Shown here one piece after another: positions 43,353-51,069 of a stretch of DNA of 64,000 bases (position 1 is its first letter; the number at the start of each line of letters is the position of its first letter). The DNA comes from Actinomycetes bacterium. GTDB taxonomy: Bacteria; Actinomycetota; Coriobacteriia; Coriobacteriales; Eggerthellaceae. The notes below the pieces were generated by a model. The model made no database searches, was not told where the DNA came from, and worked only from the letters and a program-made list of their open reading frames with translations. Location of the stretch: the NCBI GenBank assembly GCA_023394615.1, contig JAEXAI010000015.1:62001-126000 (forward strand), given 5' to 3'. The translations under genes were made by a program, and so were the position numbers.

Positions 43353-44993
43353 ATGGCAAAAGATGTGAAATTCGACGCTGACGCACGTGCCGCTCTGGCG
43401 ACCGGCGTAAACAAGCTGTCCAACGCCGTTAAGGTAACCCTAGGGCCCAAAGGCCGCTACGTTGCTCTAGAAAAATCCTACGGTGCACCTACCGTCACTA
43501 ACGACGGCGTAACCGTGGCCAAGGAAATCGAGCTGGAGGATCCCGTCGAGAACATGGGTGCTCAGCTGGTTCGCGAAGTCGCAGTAAAAACCAACGATGT
43601 TGCCGGTGACGGCACCACCACCGCTACGCTTCTGGCTGACGCTATCGTCAGCGAGGGCCTGCGCAACGTGACTGCCGGCTCCGATGCCCTGGGCATCCGT
43701 CGCGGCGTCAGCAAGAGTGTTGAGGCCATCGTCGAGGAAATCAAGAAGAACTCTATCGAGGTTTCCGGCAAAGAGCAGATTGCCAACGTAGGCACCATTT
43801 CCGCAGGCGACGCCGAAATCGGCGAAAAAATTGCCGAGGCCATGGACTTGGTCGGCAAGGACGGCGCCATTTCCGTTGAGGAGAGCCAGACCTTCGGCAT
43901 GGAGCTTGAGCACGTGGAAGGCATGCAGTATGAGCGCGGCTACATCAGCCCGTACATGGCTACCGATATGGAAAAGATGGAAGCCAACCTGCAGGATCCC
44001 TACATCCTGTTGACCGACATGAAGATTTCCAGCATTCAGGACATGGTAACCCTGCTTGAGGCTGTTATGAAGAGCGGTCGTCCGCTGCTGATTATCGCCG
44101 AGGACGTGGAAGGCGAGGCTTTGGCCACCATCCTGCTGAACAAGCTGCGTGGCACCTTCAACTGCGTCGCCATCAAGGCTCCGGGCTTCGGCGATCGCCG
44201 CAAGCGCATTCTGGAAGACATCGCTACGGTGACGGGCGCACAGGTAATCGACAAGGACTTCGGCATGACTTTGGCCGATGCTACCATCGATATGCTGGGC
44301 CATGCCAAGAGCGTGAAAGTCGACAAGGACTCCACTCTGATCGTTGACGGTACTGGCGACAAGGCTGCTATCGAAGAGCGCAAGGAGATCATCCGCGCCG
44401 ACTTCGCTCGCGCCGATTCCGACTTCGACCGCGAGAAGCTGCAGGAGCGCTTGGCTAAGCTGACCGGCGGTGTTGCCGTTTTGAAGGTAGGCGCTGCTAC
44501 CGAAAGCGAGCTGAAGGAAAAGAAGAGCCGCATCGAAGACGCCTTGCAGGCTACCCGTGCAGCTGTTGACGAGGGTATCGTTCCTGGCGGCGGTGTTGCG
44601 TTGGTCGACGCTCTGCCCGCACTGGACAACGTGAAGTGCGAAGACAAGGACGAAGAGATCGGCGTCGCAATCGTGCGCAAGGCCCTGGAGGCCCCGATGC
44701 GTGTGATCGCTCAGAACGCTGGCTACGAAGGAAGCGTCGTAGTGGAGAAGGTCAAGGGCCTGAAGAAGGGCGAAGGCCTGAACTCCGCCACCGGCGAGTA
44801 CGGCGACATGGTGAAGATGGGCGTGAATGACCCGGCCAAGGTTGCCCGCACCGCGCTGCAGTCCGCTGCTTCCGTGGCAACTCTGATCCTGATTACCGAT
44901 TGCACCGTCAACGAGATCCCCAAGGATCCCGATCCGGCGGCTGCCGCTGCAGCTGCAGCCCAGATGGGCGGCGGAATGGGCGGTATGATGTAA
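43353..44993 (+). CDS. groEL: Chaperonin GroEL
   Basis: The 60-kDa chaperonin (546 aa), ATP-driven folding machine in the cytoplasm. VTLGPKGRYVALEKSYG and NDVAGDGTTTATLLADAI form the ATP site, and the GGMGGMM tail is present. The ATG at 43353 has AAAGGAATT upstream; a TTG nine bases earlier is unlikely. GC-rich, strongly biased codons indicate high expression. A terminator follows at 45037. Confidence 0.98.
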   Translation: MAKDVKFDADARAALATGVNKLSNAVKVTLGPKGRYVALEKSYGAPTVTNDGVTVAKEIELEDPVENMGAQLVREVAVKTNDVAGDGTTTATLLADAIVSEGLRNVTAGSDALGIRRGVSKSVEAIVEEIKKNSIEVSGKEQIANVGTISAGDAEIGEKIAEAMDLVGKDGAISVEESQTFGMELEHVEGMQYERGYISPYMATDMEKMEANLQDPYILLTDMKISSIQDMVTLLEAVMKSGRPLLIIAEDVEGEALATILLNKLRGTFNCVAIKAPGFGDRRKRILEDIATVTGAQVIDKDFGMTLADATIDMLGHAKSVKVDKDSTLIVDGTGDKAAIEERKEIIRADFARADSDFDREKLQERLAKLTGGVAVLKVGAATESELKEKKSRIEDALQATRAAVDEGIVPGGGVALVDALPALDNVKCEDKDEEIGVAIVRKALEAPMRVIAQNAGYEGSVVVEKVKGLKKGEGLNSATGEYGDMVKMGVNDPAKVARTALQSAASVATLILITDCTVNEIPKDPDPAAAAAAAAQMGGGMGGMM

Positions 44994-45036
44994 GCCTGAC
45001 GGCTTGCGTCTGTCGAACGATTCGAACACGTATTTT

Positions 45037-45068
45037 GGAAGGGGCCTGCTTATGCGGGTCCCTTTTTT
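45037..45068 (+). terminator. groESL terminator
   Basis: GGGGCCTGC-TTAT-GCGGGTCCC forms a G-U-containing stem and is followed by TTTTTT. It is a textbook intrinsic terminator for the groESL message. Confidence 0.88.
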
Positions 45069-45090
45069 ATGCTACAGGCAGTTAACCTGT

Positions 45091-45150
45091 CGGCACCGGC
45101 ATCGGCACCGGCACCGGCACCGGCACCGGCATCAGCACCGGCACCGGCAT
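45091..45150. repeat. Ten tandem CGGCAC hexamers
   Basis: Ten consecutive six-base units, CGGCAC or CGGCAT (one CAGCAC), lie between two terminator hairpins. Hexamer tracts of this kind can change copy number by slippage. Confidence 0.92.
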
Positions 45151-45161
45151 CGACGCTGAAA

Positions 45162-45185
45162 GCTGCTCATGCAGCCCCTTTTTTT
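45162..45185 (+). terminator. Second terminator, related to the groESL one
   Basis: GCTGC-TCAT-GCAGC followed by CC and seven Ts. Its flank GTGCTACAACCAGT resembles the ATGCTACAGGCAGT after the first terminator, which suggests local duplication with the hexamer tract between. Confidence 0.75.
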
Positions 45186-45211
45186 GTGCTACAACCAGTG
45201 GGAAAAACAGG

Positions 45212-45377
45212 TTTTGTCAATGAAGCCCGCTATGTGCGATTCGGCGTGCGAAAACGAGTCCAGTGCCGTGTATTCTCGCCCCGATAAGACATGTCGGGCT
45301 GCGTTTGCGCAGGTGGCGAAAACTCGACGAAAGATTCTAGGCGGCGCAATCGCACATAGCGGGTCTGATTGACAAAA
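45212..45377. repeat. Inverted-repeat element C (MITE-like)
   Basis: Bases 45212-45241 and 45348-45377 are complementary at 27 of 30 positions, with TTTTGTCAAT at the outer end. The core of about 106 bases contains a smaller CCCGA/TCGGG hairpin. The layout is like that of elements A and B although the sequences differ. No gene lies inside. Confidence 0.75.
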
Positions 45378-45588
45378 ATCAGAAATCACTAGCAGTTTTA
45401 CTGGCTTGCCTTCTCAATTCAGTTATTTACTGAGTTAAAATCCGCCGGAATGCGTCGTTTAGAAAAAGGGACATTGCGAAGTAATCTGTGCTGCAATATT
45501 TAACACAGCATATGCGAGGATAATTTGGCGCATGCGGTCATATACTATAGGGAAGTCGATGAGGGGGAGACTGACTGGAGGAGGGCCG
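45378..45588 (+). promoter_or_regulatory. Upstream region of the first lipoprotein
   Basis: A TATACT at 45541-45546 preceded by GCGGTCA is followed by a purine-rich leader ending in GGAGGAGGGCCG before the ATG. The region from about 45505 is recognisably similar to that upstream of the second lipoprotein (51005-51069). No -35 consensus is clear. Confidence 0.5.
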
Positions 45589-46344
45589 ATGAAGCGCAAG
45601 CCGACAAAGAAACTGGACATTATGAGCCAGTGCGCCATAGTGCTGGCGGTGCTGATGGCATGTTTGCTCGTGGGATGCGACAATTCGTCTGAATCAGCTG
45701 CGAAAGAAACGTCAACTTCCAAGTCTTCCGCGTCTGCGACGGGCGCTGACCAAACGGGCAGCGACTACGTGGATGCTTCAGGCGTTGTCGATCCTATTAT
45801 CCAGAAAACGGGCTGGTGGACGAACGATACTTATGGACACTATGGCATTTTGATCCAGAACGCAAACCAAGATTATGACGCTTATAGCGTCCAGGTGGAG
45901 ATTGCTGCTTTCGACCAAAGCGGCATCGAAATGTCATCGAGCATAGATACCATCCATAAAATACCTGCTGGTGAAACGATTGGTTTTGCGGGTGATTTCG
46001 GAAACGCATGGCTGCCGGAAACGGTGACCTTCCGAGTGATTCCTTCTTCTGCCCAATACAAACCGGCGGCGAACAAGGATGATTATTCCATCACCGAATT
46101 CAGCGAGCAGAACAATATGAATTCCTGCTATGAGGTGGAAGGCTGTGTGACCAATAATACTGCTGACTATGCCAATGCGGTTGGTATAAGCGTTCTGCTG
46201 TTTGACCGAGATCAGAACATTTTGGCAGGCTATAGCGGGCAAGCTTGCAATATTGAGTCGGACTATAGTGGTGATTTCCTCATTGAGATGCGCTCAGCAC
46301 CTGACCATGCCTTGGTGCGGGTATACCCGCAGTTGGCCAAGTGA
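45589..46344 (+). CDS. Lipoprotein of a duplicated pair (copy 1)
   Basis: A 251-aa exported lipoprotein of unknown function. A basic N-terminus and a hydrophobic stretch lead to the lipobox LLVGC30; a Ser/Thr/Ala-rich tether (31-60) follows. The folded part, from about VDPIIQKTGWW, includes HYGILIQNANQDYDAYSVQV and IPAGETIGFAG, a beta-rich pattern resembling FxLYD-type domains. It is a clear paralogue of 51070-51816, which shares QKTGWW, IPAGE-IGFAG and SAQYKPAA. GGAGGAGGG gives a strong ribosome site. Convergent with the MerR gene. Confidence 0.8.
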   Translation: MKRKPTKKLDIMSQCAIVLAVLMACLLVGCDNSSESAAKETSTSKSSASATGADQTGSDYVDASGVVDPIIQKTGWWTNDTYGHYGILIQNANQDYDAYSVQVEIAAFDQSGIEMSSSIDTIHKIPAGETIGFAGDFGNAWLPETVTFRVIPSSAQYKPAANKDDYSITEFSEQNNMNSCYEVEGCVTNNTADYANAVGISVLLFDRDQNILAGYSGQACNIESDYSGDFLIEMRSAPDHALVRVYPQLAK

Positions 46345-46392
46345 CGGGCATGCGAGCGCGCTCGATAATCTCACGCCCGAAAGCACTTCGTG

Positions 46393-47232
46393 TCAGGCTA
46401 TTCCCTTGCGTTCGACCTGAACGATGGCGCGCATGGACGAGGAGCCTGCACTTTCGGTTAAGGGCGATGAGTTGGTTTGGAAAAGCGGTCCCTTTGTGGA
46501 ATACCCATTGTTGGATGCGAAGCGCATCAATTCCGCATAGGCCTCTCTTCCTCTCAGATGACCGCCCGAATAATAAATGGTTGCATACGTTCCTGCAGGT
46601 TGCACAAGCAGCCGCTCGCAATTTATCTGGGCATAGAGCTTCAGCGCAAGATGCACCGAAGAGTAATCATGCGCTCGAAGCTGCTTGGGATACACCGCTT
46701 CGCACAGGAAGAACTGATGGTCTATGCCATGCTCTCTGCAATAATCGAGCAGCTCTTCGAAATCTGCGACGAAGCCTTCTTCTGAATCATTCTCATGCGA
46801 ATGGAGCACGGGCGACGCGACGAAATAGTGTGCTTTCTTTTGCTCTATCGTTATCTTGCCCGGCGTCGCCGAAGTTGTTTTCTCGACCACGTCCACAGCG
46901 TCTCCGATAAGCTCGCGTAGTTGCCTGCTTCGCCGCATCGCCTGTTCCAACCTATGATCGCTTTCGTGAAGAAGAGTAAGGAACCGGTCATCGGATGCGG
47001 AATCCACATAGTCGCGTATTTGCTTAATGGGAATGCCGATTTCGCGAAACAGATGGATGAAGCCAATCTGATACAGCTGGTCGTGTGCGTAATAGCGGTA
47101 ACCATTTTTCCCTATGTGCGCCGGGCTGAACAGGCCTATTCGGTCATAATAAAGCAAAGTGTCTTTGGGCACGCCGCATAAGTCGGCGAATTCTCCCACG
47201 CGGTACCAACCGCTTTGTCTGCTGGTGCTCAT
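46393..47232 (-). CDS. MerR-family regulator with GyrI-like effector domain
   Basis: A 279-aa regulator. The N-terminal winged helix (YRVGEFADLCGVPKDTLLYY, then GYRYYAHDQLYQIG) and the coiled dimerisation helix (about 85-125) are MerR features. The C-terminal 150 residues resemble a GyrI-like small-molecule-binding domain (HLALKLYAQ, GTYATIYYSGGHLRG), as in BmrR-type proteins. The ATG at 47232 has GAAGGAAC upstream. Divergent from the ABC importer and therefore its likely regulator. Confidence 0.88.
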   Translation of the reverse strand: MSTSRQSGWYRVGEFADLCGVPKDTLLYYDRIGLFSPAHIGKNGYRYYAHDQLYQIGFIHLFREIGIPIKQIRDYVDSASDDRFLTLLHESDHRLEQAMRRSRQLRELIGDAVDVVEKTTSATPGKITIEQKKAHYFVASPVLHSHENDSEEGFVADFEELLDYCREHGIDHQFFLCEAVYPKQLRAHDYSSVHLALKLYAQINCERLLVQPAGTYATIYYSGGHLRGREAYAELMRFASNNGYSTKGPLFQTNSSPLTESAGSSSMRAIVQVERKGIA

Positions 47233-47254
47233 ACTGTTCCTTCTATAATTACTC

Positions 47255-47285
47255 TTGACCCCTGAGTCGCTCAGTAGTGTAGCAT
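47255..47285 (+). promoter_or_regulatory. MerR-type promoter for the ABC importer
   Basis: TTGACC (47255-47260) and TAGCAT (47280-47285) are 19 bases apart, the long spacing typical of MerR-activated promoters. The spacer contains the perfect dyad CTGAG-TCG-CTCAG. It reads towards the substrate-binding protein gene and lies between it and the MerR gene. Confidence 0.65.
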
Positions 47286-47340
47286 CCAATAATCTTTTGT
47301 AAGGATAATAAGTATAAGCAATTCAGAAGGGGTTTAACAT

Positions 47341-48456
47341 ATGAAAAGAAGCAAGTACCTCATAGCGGTAGCCATTGCGCTGGTTGTGACATTGGCGGCA
47401 GTCGGTTGCAGTTCGGGCAGCTCGCAGGGCGGCAGCGCCTCATCTTCAAGCGCGACGGTGACTTCAGCCGAGGCTACGCGAACAGTTACCGGAACTGACG
47501 GCGTGGAAGTGACCATTCCTGAAACGGTGACGAAAGTGGCACCGACCATCGGTGCGCTTGCAGAAATCACGATGATTGATTCAGGCGGGCAGCCGGTTAT
47601 TTCAGCAACGGCCACGCAACAGATCACCACTGCATTCAAGACCTACTTTCCTCTATACGAGCAGGGAAATCCGAACAACTACAGTTCCTCGTCCATAGAG
47701 GACTTGGTCGCATCGGGCACCCAAGTGGTCTTCGGTGTCAGCACCATATTGACCGACGATCAAAAATCCCAGCTCTCAGATGCCGGCATCGCGTTCGTGT
47801 CTATCGATAAGGTATCCACGGTCGAGCAGCTGTGCGACGCAACGAATATTATCGGCCAGATTCTGGGCGGCGATGCCGTGAATCGCGCTGAAGCCTTCTC
47901 GACGTATTGGAAACAGCAGCTCTCCGACGCATCTACGGCAACAGCTGACGTTGCGCACAAGCAGAGCATCATGGAATGCATGTACAGTAGCGGTTCTTTC
48001 ACCACCGTTAATTCAACCGACATCACCAACGAATACTTCACCGCTGCGGGGCTGACTAACCTCACAGCCGACATGCAGCAGCAAGGCGGCGGTGGAAATG
48101 CCGGCATCACTATCGACGAAGAGACCATTGCCAACATGAATCCGGACTGGATCCTCACGAACAGCACCGATGGTAAAACGGCGTTGATGAATGATACGGC
48201 ACTATCAGGAGTTACCGCGATTCAAAAAGGTCAGGTCCTAGTTTCGCCGCAGGGCGCGTACCTGTGGAACGTGCGCTCAGGCGAAGGCGCTCTTCTGCCC
48301 ATGTGGTTGGTGTACAACATATATCCTGATCAAGCAGGAAGCTACAATCCGAATACGGCCGTCAAGTACTTCTTTAAGGAATTCTATAGCGACGATTTGA
48401 GCGATGCGCAGGTTCAGAGCATCTTGGCGGGTGGAACGACAGCAATGAGTCGCTAG
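47341..48456 (+). CDS. ABC importer substrate-binding lipoprotein (BtuF/FepB-like)
   Basis: A 371-aa lipoprotein (lipobox AAVGC23, then a Ser/Gly-rich tether) of the class III binding-protein family that handles cobalamin, siderophores or haem. VEVTIPETVTKVAPTIGALAEIT at the start of the mature domain and SGTQVVFGVSTILTDDQKSQL follow the family layout. The conserved acidic residues that dock to the permease cannot be placed with certainty. First in an operon with a FecCD permease and an ATPase. Confidence 0.88.
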   Translation: MKRSKYLIAVAIALVVTLAAVGCSSGSSQGGSASSSSATVTSAEATRTVTGTDGVEVTIPETVTKVAPTIGALAEITMIDSGGQPVISATATQQITTAFKTYFPLYEQGNPNNYSSSSIEDLVASGTQVVFGVSTILTDDQKSQLSDAGIAFVSIDKVSTVEQLCDATNIIGQILGGDAVNRAEAFSTYWKQQLSDASTATADVAHKQSIMECMYSSGSFTTVNSTDITNEYFTAAGLTNLTADMQQQGGGGNAGITIDEETIANMNPDWILTNSTDGKTALMNDTALSGVTAIQKGQVLVSPQGAYLWNVRSGEGALLPMWLVYNIYPDQAGSYNPNTAVKYFFKEFYSDDLSDAQVQSILAGGTTAMSR

Positions 48457-48457
48457 T

Positions 48458-49468
48458 ATGCGTGAGCGGATAGTAAGGTCGGCACTCGTCACCACGCTTG
48501 TGGTGGCGGTGCTGCTTTCTTTGGGTACGGGGCATTACGCCATGCCCCTCGATAAAGTTGCACTGACCGTATGGCAGACGTTGTGCGGTACGCTTGATGC
48601 GCAAGGACAGCTTTCAGCGGCGATGCTGTATCAGGTGAGGATGCCTCGCATCATACTTGCGGCGCTGGTGGGGGCTGGGCTTGCTGCTTCTGGCGCTGCC
48701 TATCAGGGGCTATTACGCAATCCGCTTGTGGCGCCTGACATTCTAGGCGTTTCGAGCGGTGCGTCGCTCGGTGCCGTCATTGGCATCTTCTTCGGCCTTT
48801 CCACATGGATCATACAAGGTCTTTCGTTTGCATTCGGTCTGGTGGCGGTGTTTCTGGTGATGGGAGCTGCACGCGGCATCGGTCGCGACAACGGCAATCT
48901 GGTGGTGATGATATTGTGCGGCGTCGTTAGCTCGTCGCTGTTTTCAGCGTGCGTGTCGCTTATCACCTATCTTGCGAATACCGATACGCAGCTGCCAGCG
49001 ATTACCTATTGGCTCATGGGTAGTTTTGCGAAAACCAGCTCCGTTGAATCGCTGATAGTTTTAGGTGTTGTGTTCCTGCTGGGTGCTGTGCCGCTTCTGT
49101 GCTTGCGCTGGCGGCTGACCGCACTGTCGTTTGGCGATGAGGAAGCTGCGTCGGTGGGCGTGGATGTGAAACGCGTGCGCGCTATCGTTATCTGCTGCGC
49201 CACGCTGCTTACATCGGTGAGCGTGAGCTTCTGCGGAGTCGTGGGATGGGTGGGGCTGGTTGTGCCGCATATGGTGCGCCTGCTTTCCGGCCCGAACTAT
49301 CGCACGCTTATGCCCGATGCGATGATTGGCGGTGCGGCATTTATGGTAATCGTGGATATCTTTGCTCGATTGAGTTCGGTAGATTTGCCACTGAGTGTGC
49401 TGACCGCGCTGATTGGCGCGCCGTTGTTTATTTGGATGCTATTCAAAGGCAGAAGGGACTGGCTATGA
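48458..49468 (+). CDS. FecCD/BtuC-family ABC permease
   Basis: A 336-aa membrane permease with about ten hydrophobic segments. VRMPRIILAALVGAGLAASGAA and RNPLVAPDILGVSSGASLGA are family hallmarks, and GVVGWVGLVVPHMVRLL is the coupling segment. It starts 1 base after the binding-protein stop, and its stop overlaps the ATPase start (ATGA). The importer substrate is iron-siderophore, haem or corrinoid by family. Confidence 0.93.
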   Translation: MRERIVRSALVTTLVVAVLLSLGTGHYAMPLDKVALTVWQTLCGTLDAQGQLSAAMLYQVRMPRIILAALVGAGLAASGAAYQGLLRNPLVAPDILGVSSGASLGAVIGIFFGLSTWIIQGLSFAFGLVAVFLVMGAARGIGRDNGNLVVMILCGVVSSSLFSACVSLITYLANTDTQLPAITYWLMGSFAKTSSVESLIVLGVVFLLGAVPLLCLRWRLTALSFGDEEAASVGVDVKRVRAIVICCATLLTSVSVSFCGVVGWVGLVVPHMVRLLSGPNYRTLMPDAMIGGAAFMVIVDIFARLSSVDLPLSVLTALIGAPLFIWMLFKGRRDWL

Positions 49469-50292
49469 TTGGGCGGGATGAAAAACCCGATGCACCCGCA
49501 AGCGCCATGGACTTTCTTGATGTGAGTGTGGGGTACGAATCCCGTGTGGTGTTGGAAGGGTTTAGCGCACGAATCGAGTCGGGGAGAATCCTGTGTCTTT
49601 TGGGCCCGAACGGCATCGGCAAGACCACGTTGTTTAAAAGCCTCCTGCGTCTGATTCCGCTCAAAGGTGGTCAAGTGTTGGTTGATGGGGTGGACGTGCG
49701 CGCGTTTGCGCAAGCCGAATTCGCGCGCATGGTGGCATACGTACCACAGGCCCACCGACCGCCGTTCGCGTTTTATGTGCGTGACGTGGTGGCTGTGGGG
49801 CGCATGGCATACATGGGGGCCATTGCGTCGAAACCTAGCGATGCTGACTATGCCATTGTAGATAAAGTGCTGAGAGATTTGGGAATTAATCATTTAGCGG
49901 ATCGGGTCTACACTGAGATTTCCGGCGGCGAACGTCAAATGGTACTGATTGCTCGTGCGCTTGCTCAGAAGCCTCGGTTCTTGTTCATGGACGAGCCAAC
50001 ATCGAGCTTGGATTTCGGCAACCAAGTAGAGGTGATTCAGACGGTGAAGCGTCTTGCCTATGAACAGGGAATAGGCGTAGTCATGACCACTCATAATCCG
50101 AACCATCTATTGATGTGCGATGCCGATGGGGTGCTGATTTTGTCTGAGAGCCGCTATGTGTTCGGCAAGGGAAAAGACATTTTAACGGATGAGAACCTGC
50201 ATAAAGCCTACGGCGTACATGTGGATGTACGTGCAATCGATCCTGCTGACGGCTACAATGCCGTGTGCTGTCCTGTGCTCGGTGCGCGCTGA
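49465..50292 (+). CDS. ABC importer ATPase (FepC/BtuD-like)
   Basis: The 275-aa energy subunit. Walker A is LGPNGIGKTTLFKSL, the signature EISGGERQMVLIARAL, and Walker B FLFMDEPTSSLD. The ATG at 49465 overlaps the permease stop. Class III importers take up iron complexes, haem or vitamin B12; a corrinoid or haem substrate would fit an anaerobe that uses metalloenzymes, but this is inference. Confidence 0.93.
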   Translation: MIGRDEKPDAPASAMDFLDVSVGYESRVVLEGFSARIESGRILCLLGPNGIGKTTLFKSLLRLIPLKGGQVLVDGVDVRAFAQAEFARMVAYVPQAHRPPFAFYVRDVVAVGRMAYMGAIASKPSDADYAIVDKVLRDLGINHLADRVYTEISGGERQMVLIARALAQKPRFLFMDEPTSSLDFGNQVEVIQTVKRLAYEQGIGVVMTTHNPNHLLMCDADGVLILSESRYVFGKGKDILTDENLHKAYGVHVDVRAIDPADGYNAVCCPVLGAR

Positions 50293-50324
50293 GACGAACG
50301 CCACAATCGTGAGTGGGTCGTGTC

Positions 50325-50543
50325 GCAGTCGAGCGGGAAGCGCAATCACAACCGGGTCGCGCTGCTCCTGCGTCGAAGTGCGCAAGAGGCCCTGCCTTTG
50401 CCTTTCTTGCGGCAGATGATTCGGCCACGCCTCTCCTTATTCCTGCGTTTTCAGGCCAAAACACGGACTGCACCGCACTTTTTGCATGCGCTTATTCGGC
50501 GGGGCGATCCAACGGTCGCAATCGCGCTTCCCGTCCGCCTGCT
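50325..50543. repeat. Possible inverted-repeat element D
   Basis: The arms share the core CGGGAAGCGC(A/G)AT, at 50334-50346 and, inverted, near 50522-50534. The surrounding 40 bases pair only with mismatches and small gaps. The spacing of about 220 bases is like that of elements A and B. This is weaker than A, B or C. Confidence 0.4.
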
Positions 50544-50609
50544 GCAGGGCTTCTAGCCGCAGACCCCGAACGGCAGCATATCGGCACCCGCATGGCGGTA
50601 TCCGTATGA

Positions 50610-50651
50610 GTCGCCTTAATCCTGTTTTAAAATCGCAAAATGCTCTGAAAC
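50610..50651. repeat. Dispersed copy of the element B arm
   Basis: GTCGCCTTAATCCTGTTTTA and the following bases match 33365-33406 at 36 of 42 positions, about 17 kb away in the same orientation. No inverted partner was found next to this copy. Confidence 0.75.
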
Positions 50652-50660
50652 CTCGCCCGT

Positions 50661-50720
50661 GGTCGGGGTGAGCGTCCTGCAGCCGGGGTGATTATCCCGA
50701 AGCCGGGGTTACTGCCCAGC
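50661..50720. repeat. Three tandem 20-base units
   Basis: GGTCGGGGTGAGCGTCCTGC, AGCCGGGGTGATTATCCCGA and AGCCGGGGTTACTGCCCAGC follow each other without gap. It is another example of the short-period tandem repeats that fill this genome's non-coding gaps. Confidence 0.75.
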
Positions 50721-50763
50721 GGATTCCGTGACACACCAGATTTCGAAACGTTTCGCGCGTGCT

Positions 50764-50878
50764 TGCTGAAGCATAGCTGTGGCACAGGATTGTTTAAACG
50801 CTGCCGTTTCAGTATGCAATTGCTAAAGCGCTATCGCTGTGGTGCGCGCTTGTTTAACGATCTCGCTTACTGAAGAAA
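50764..50878. repeat. Two-copy repeat with 57-base period
   Basis: Both copies run TGCT(G/A)AAGC, then GCTGTGG, then TTGTTTAA, with small differences between. They lie about 190 bases before the second lipoprotein. Confidence 0.5.
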
Positions 50879-51069
50879 GCTGGCAGTTTGCATGAAATAC
50901 AGTCCGAATCATAGAGGCACGATAGCCAATGCGTTCGCCACGACGTGCAAAGCATCAAGGCGCAATTCTGTGCGCGAACGTACTTTCAGCCAATTTCACA
51001 TAGTTTATGCGAAAGCGTTTTTGGAAGTGCAGCCATATACTACGAAGAGACCGATTGGAGGAGGCCCTG

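Larger units (their letters stand above)
50293..51069. other. Repeat-rich non-coding gap after the ABC operon
   Basis: No supportable gene in 777 bases. It contains a possible inverted-repeat element (50325-50543), a copy of the element B arm (50610-50651), three tandem 20-mers (50661-50720), a two-copy repeat with a 57-base period (50764-50878), and the promoter and leader of the second lipoprotein. Confidence 0.65.

Noticed and set aside
43467..45029. A 520-codon open frame on the minus strand
   Set aside because: It lies wholly antisense to groEL, whose strong codon bias suppresses antisense stops. Its translation has no recognisable domain and it has no ribosome site.
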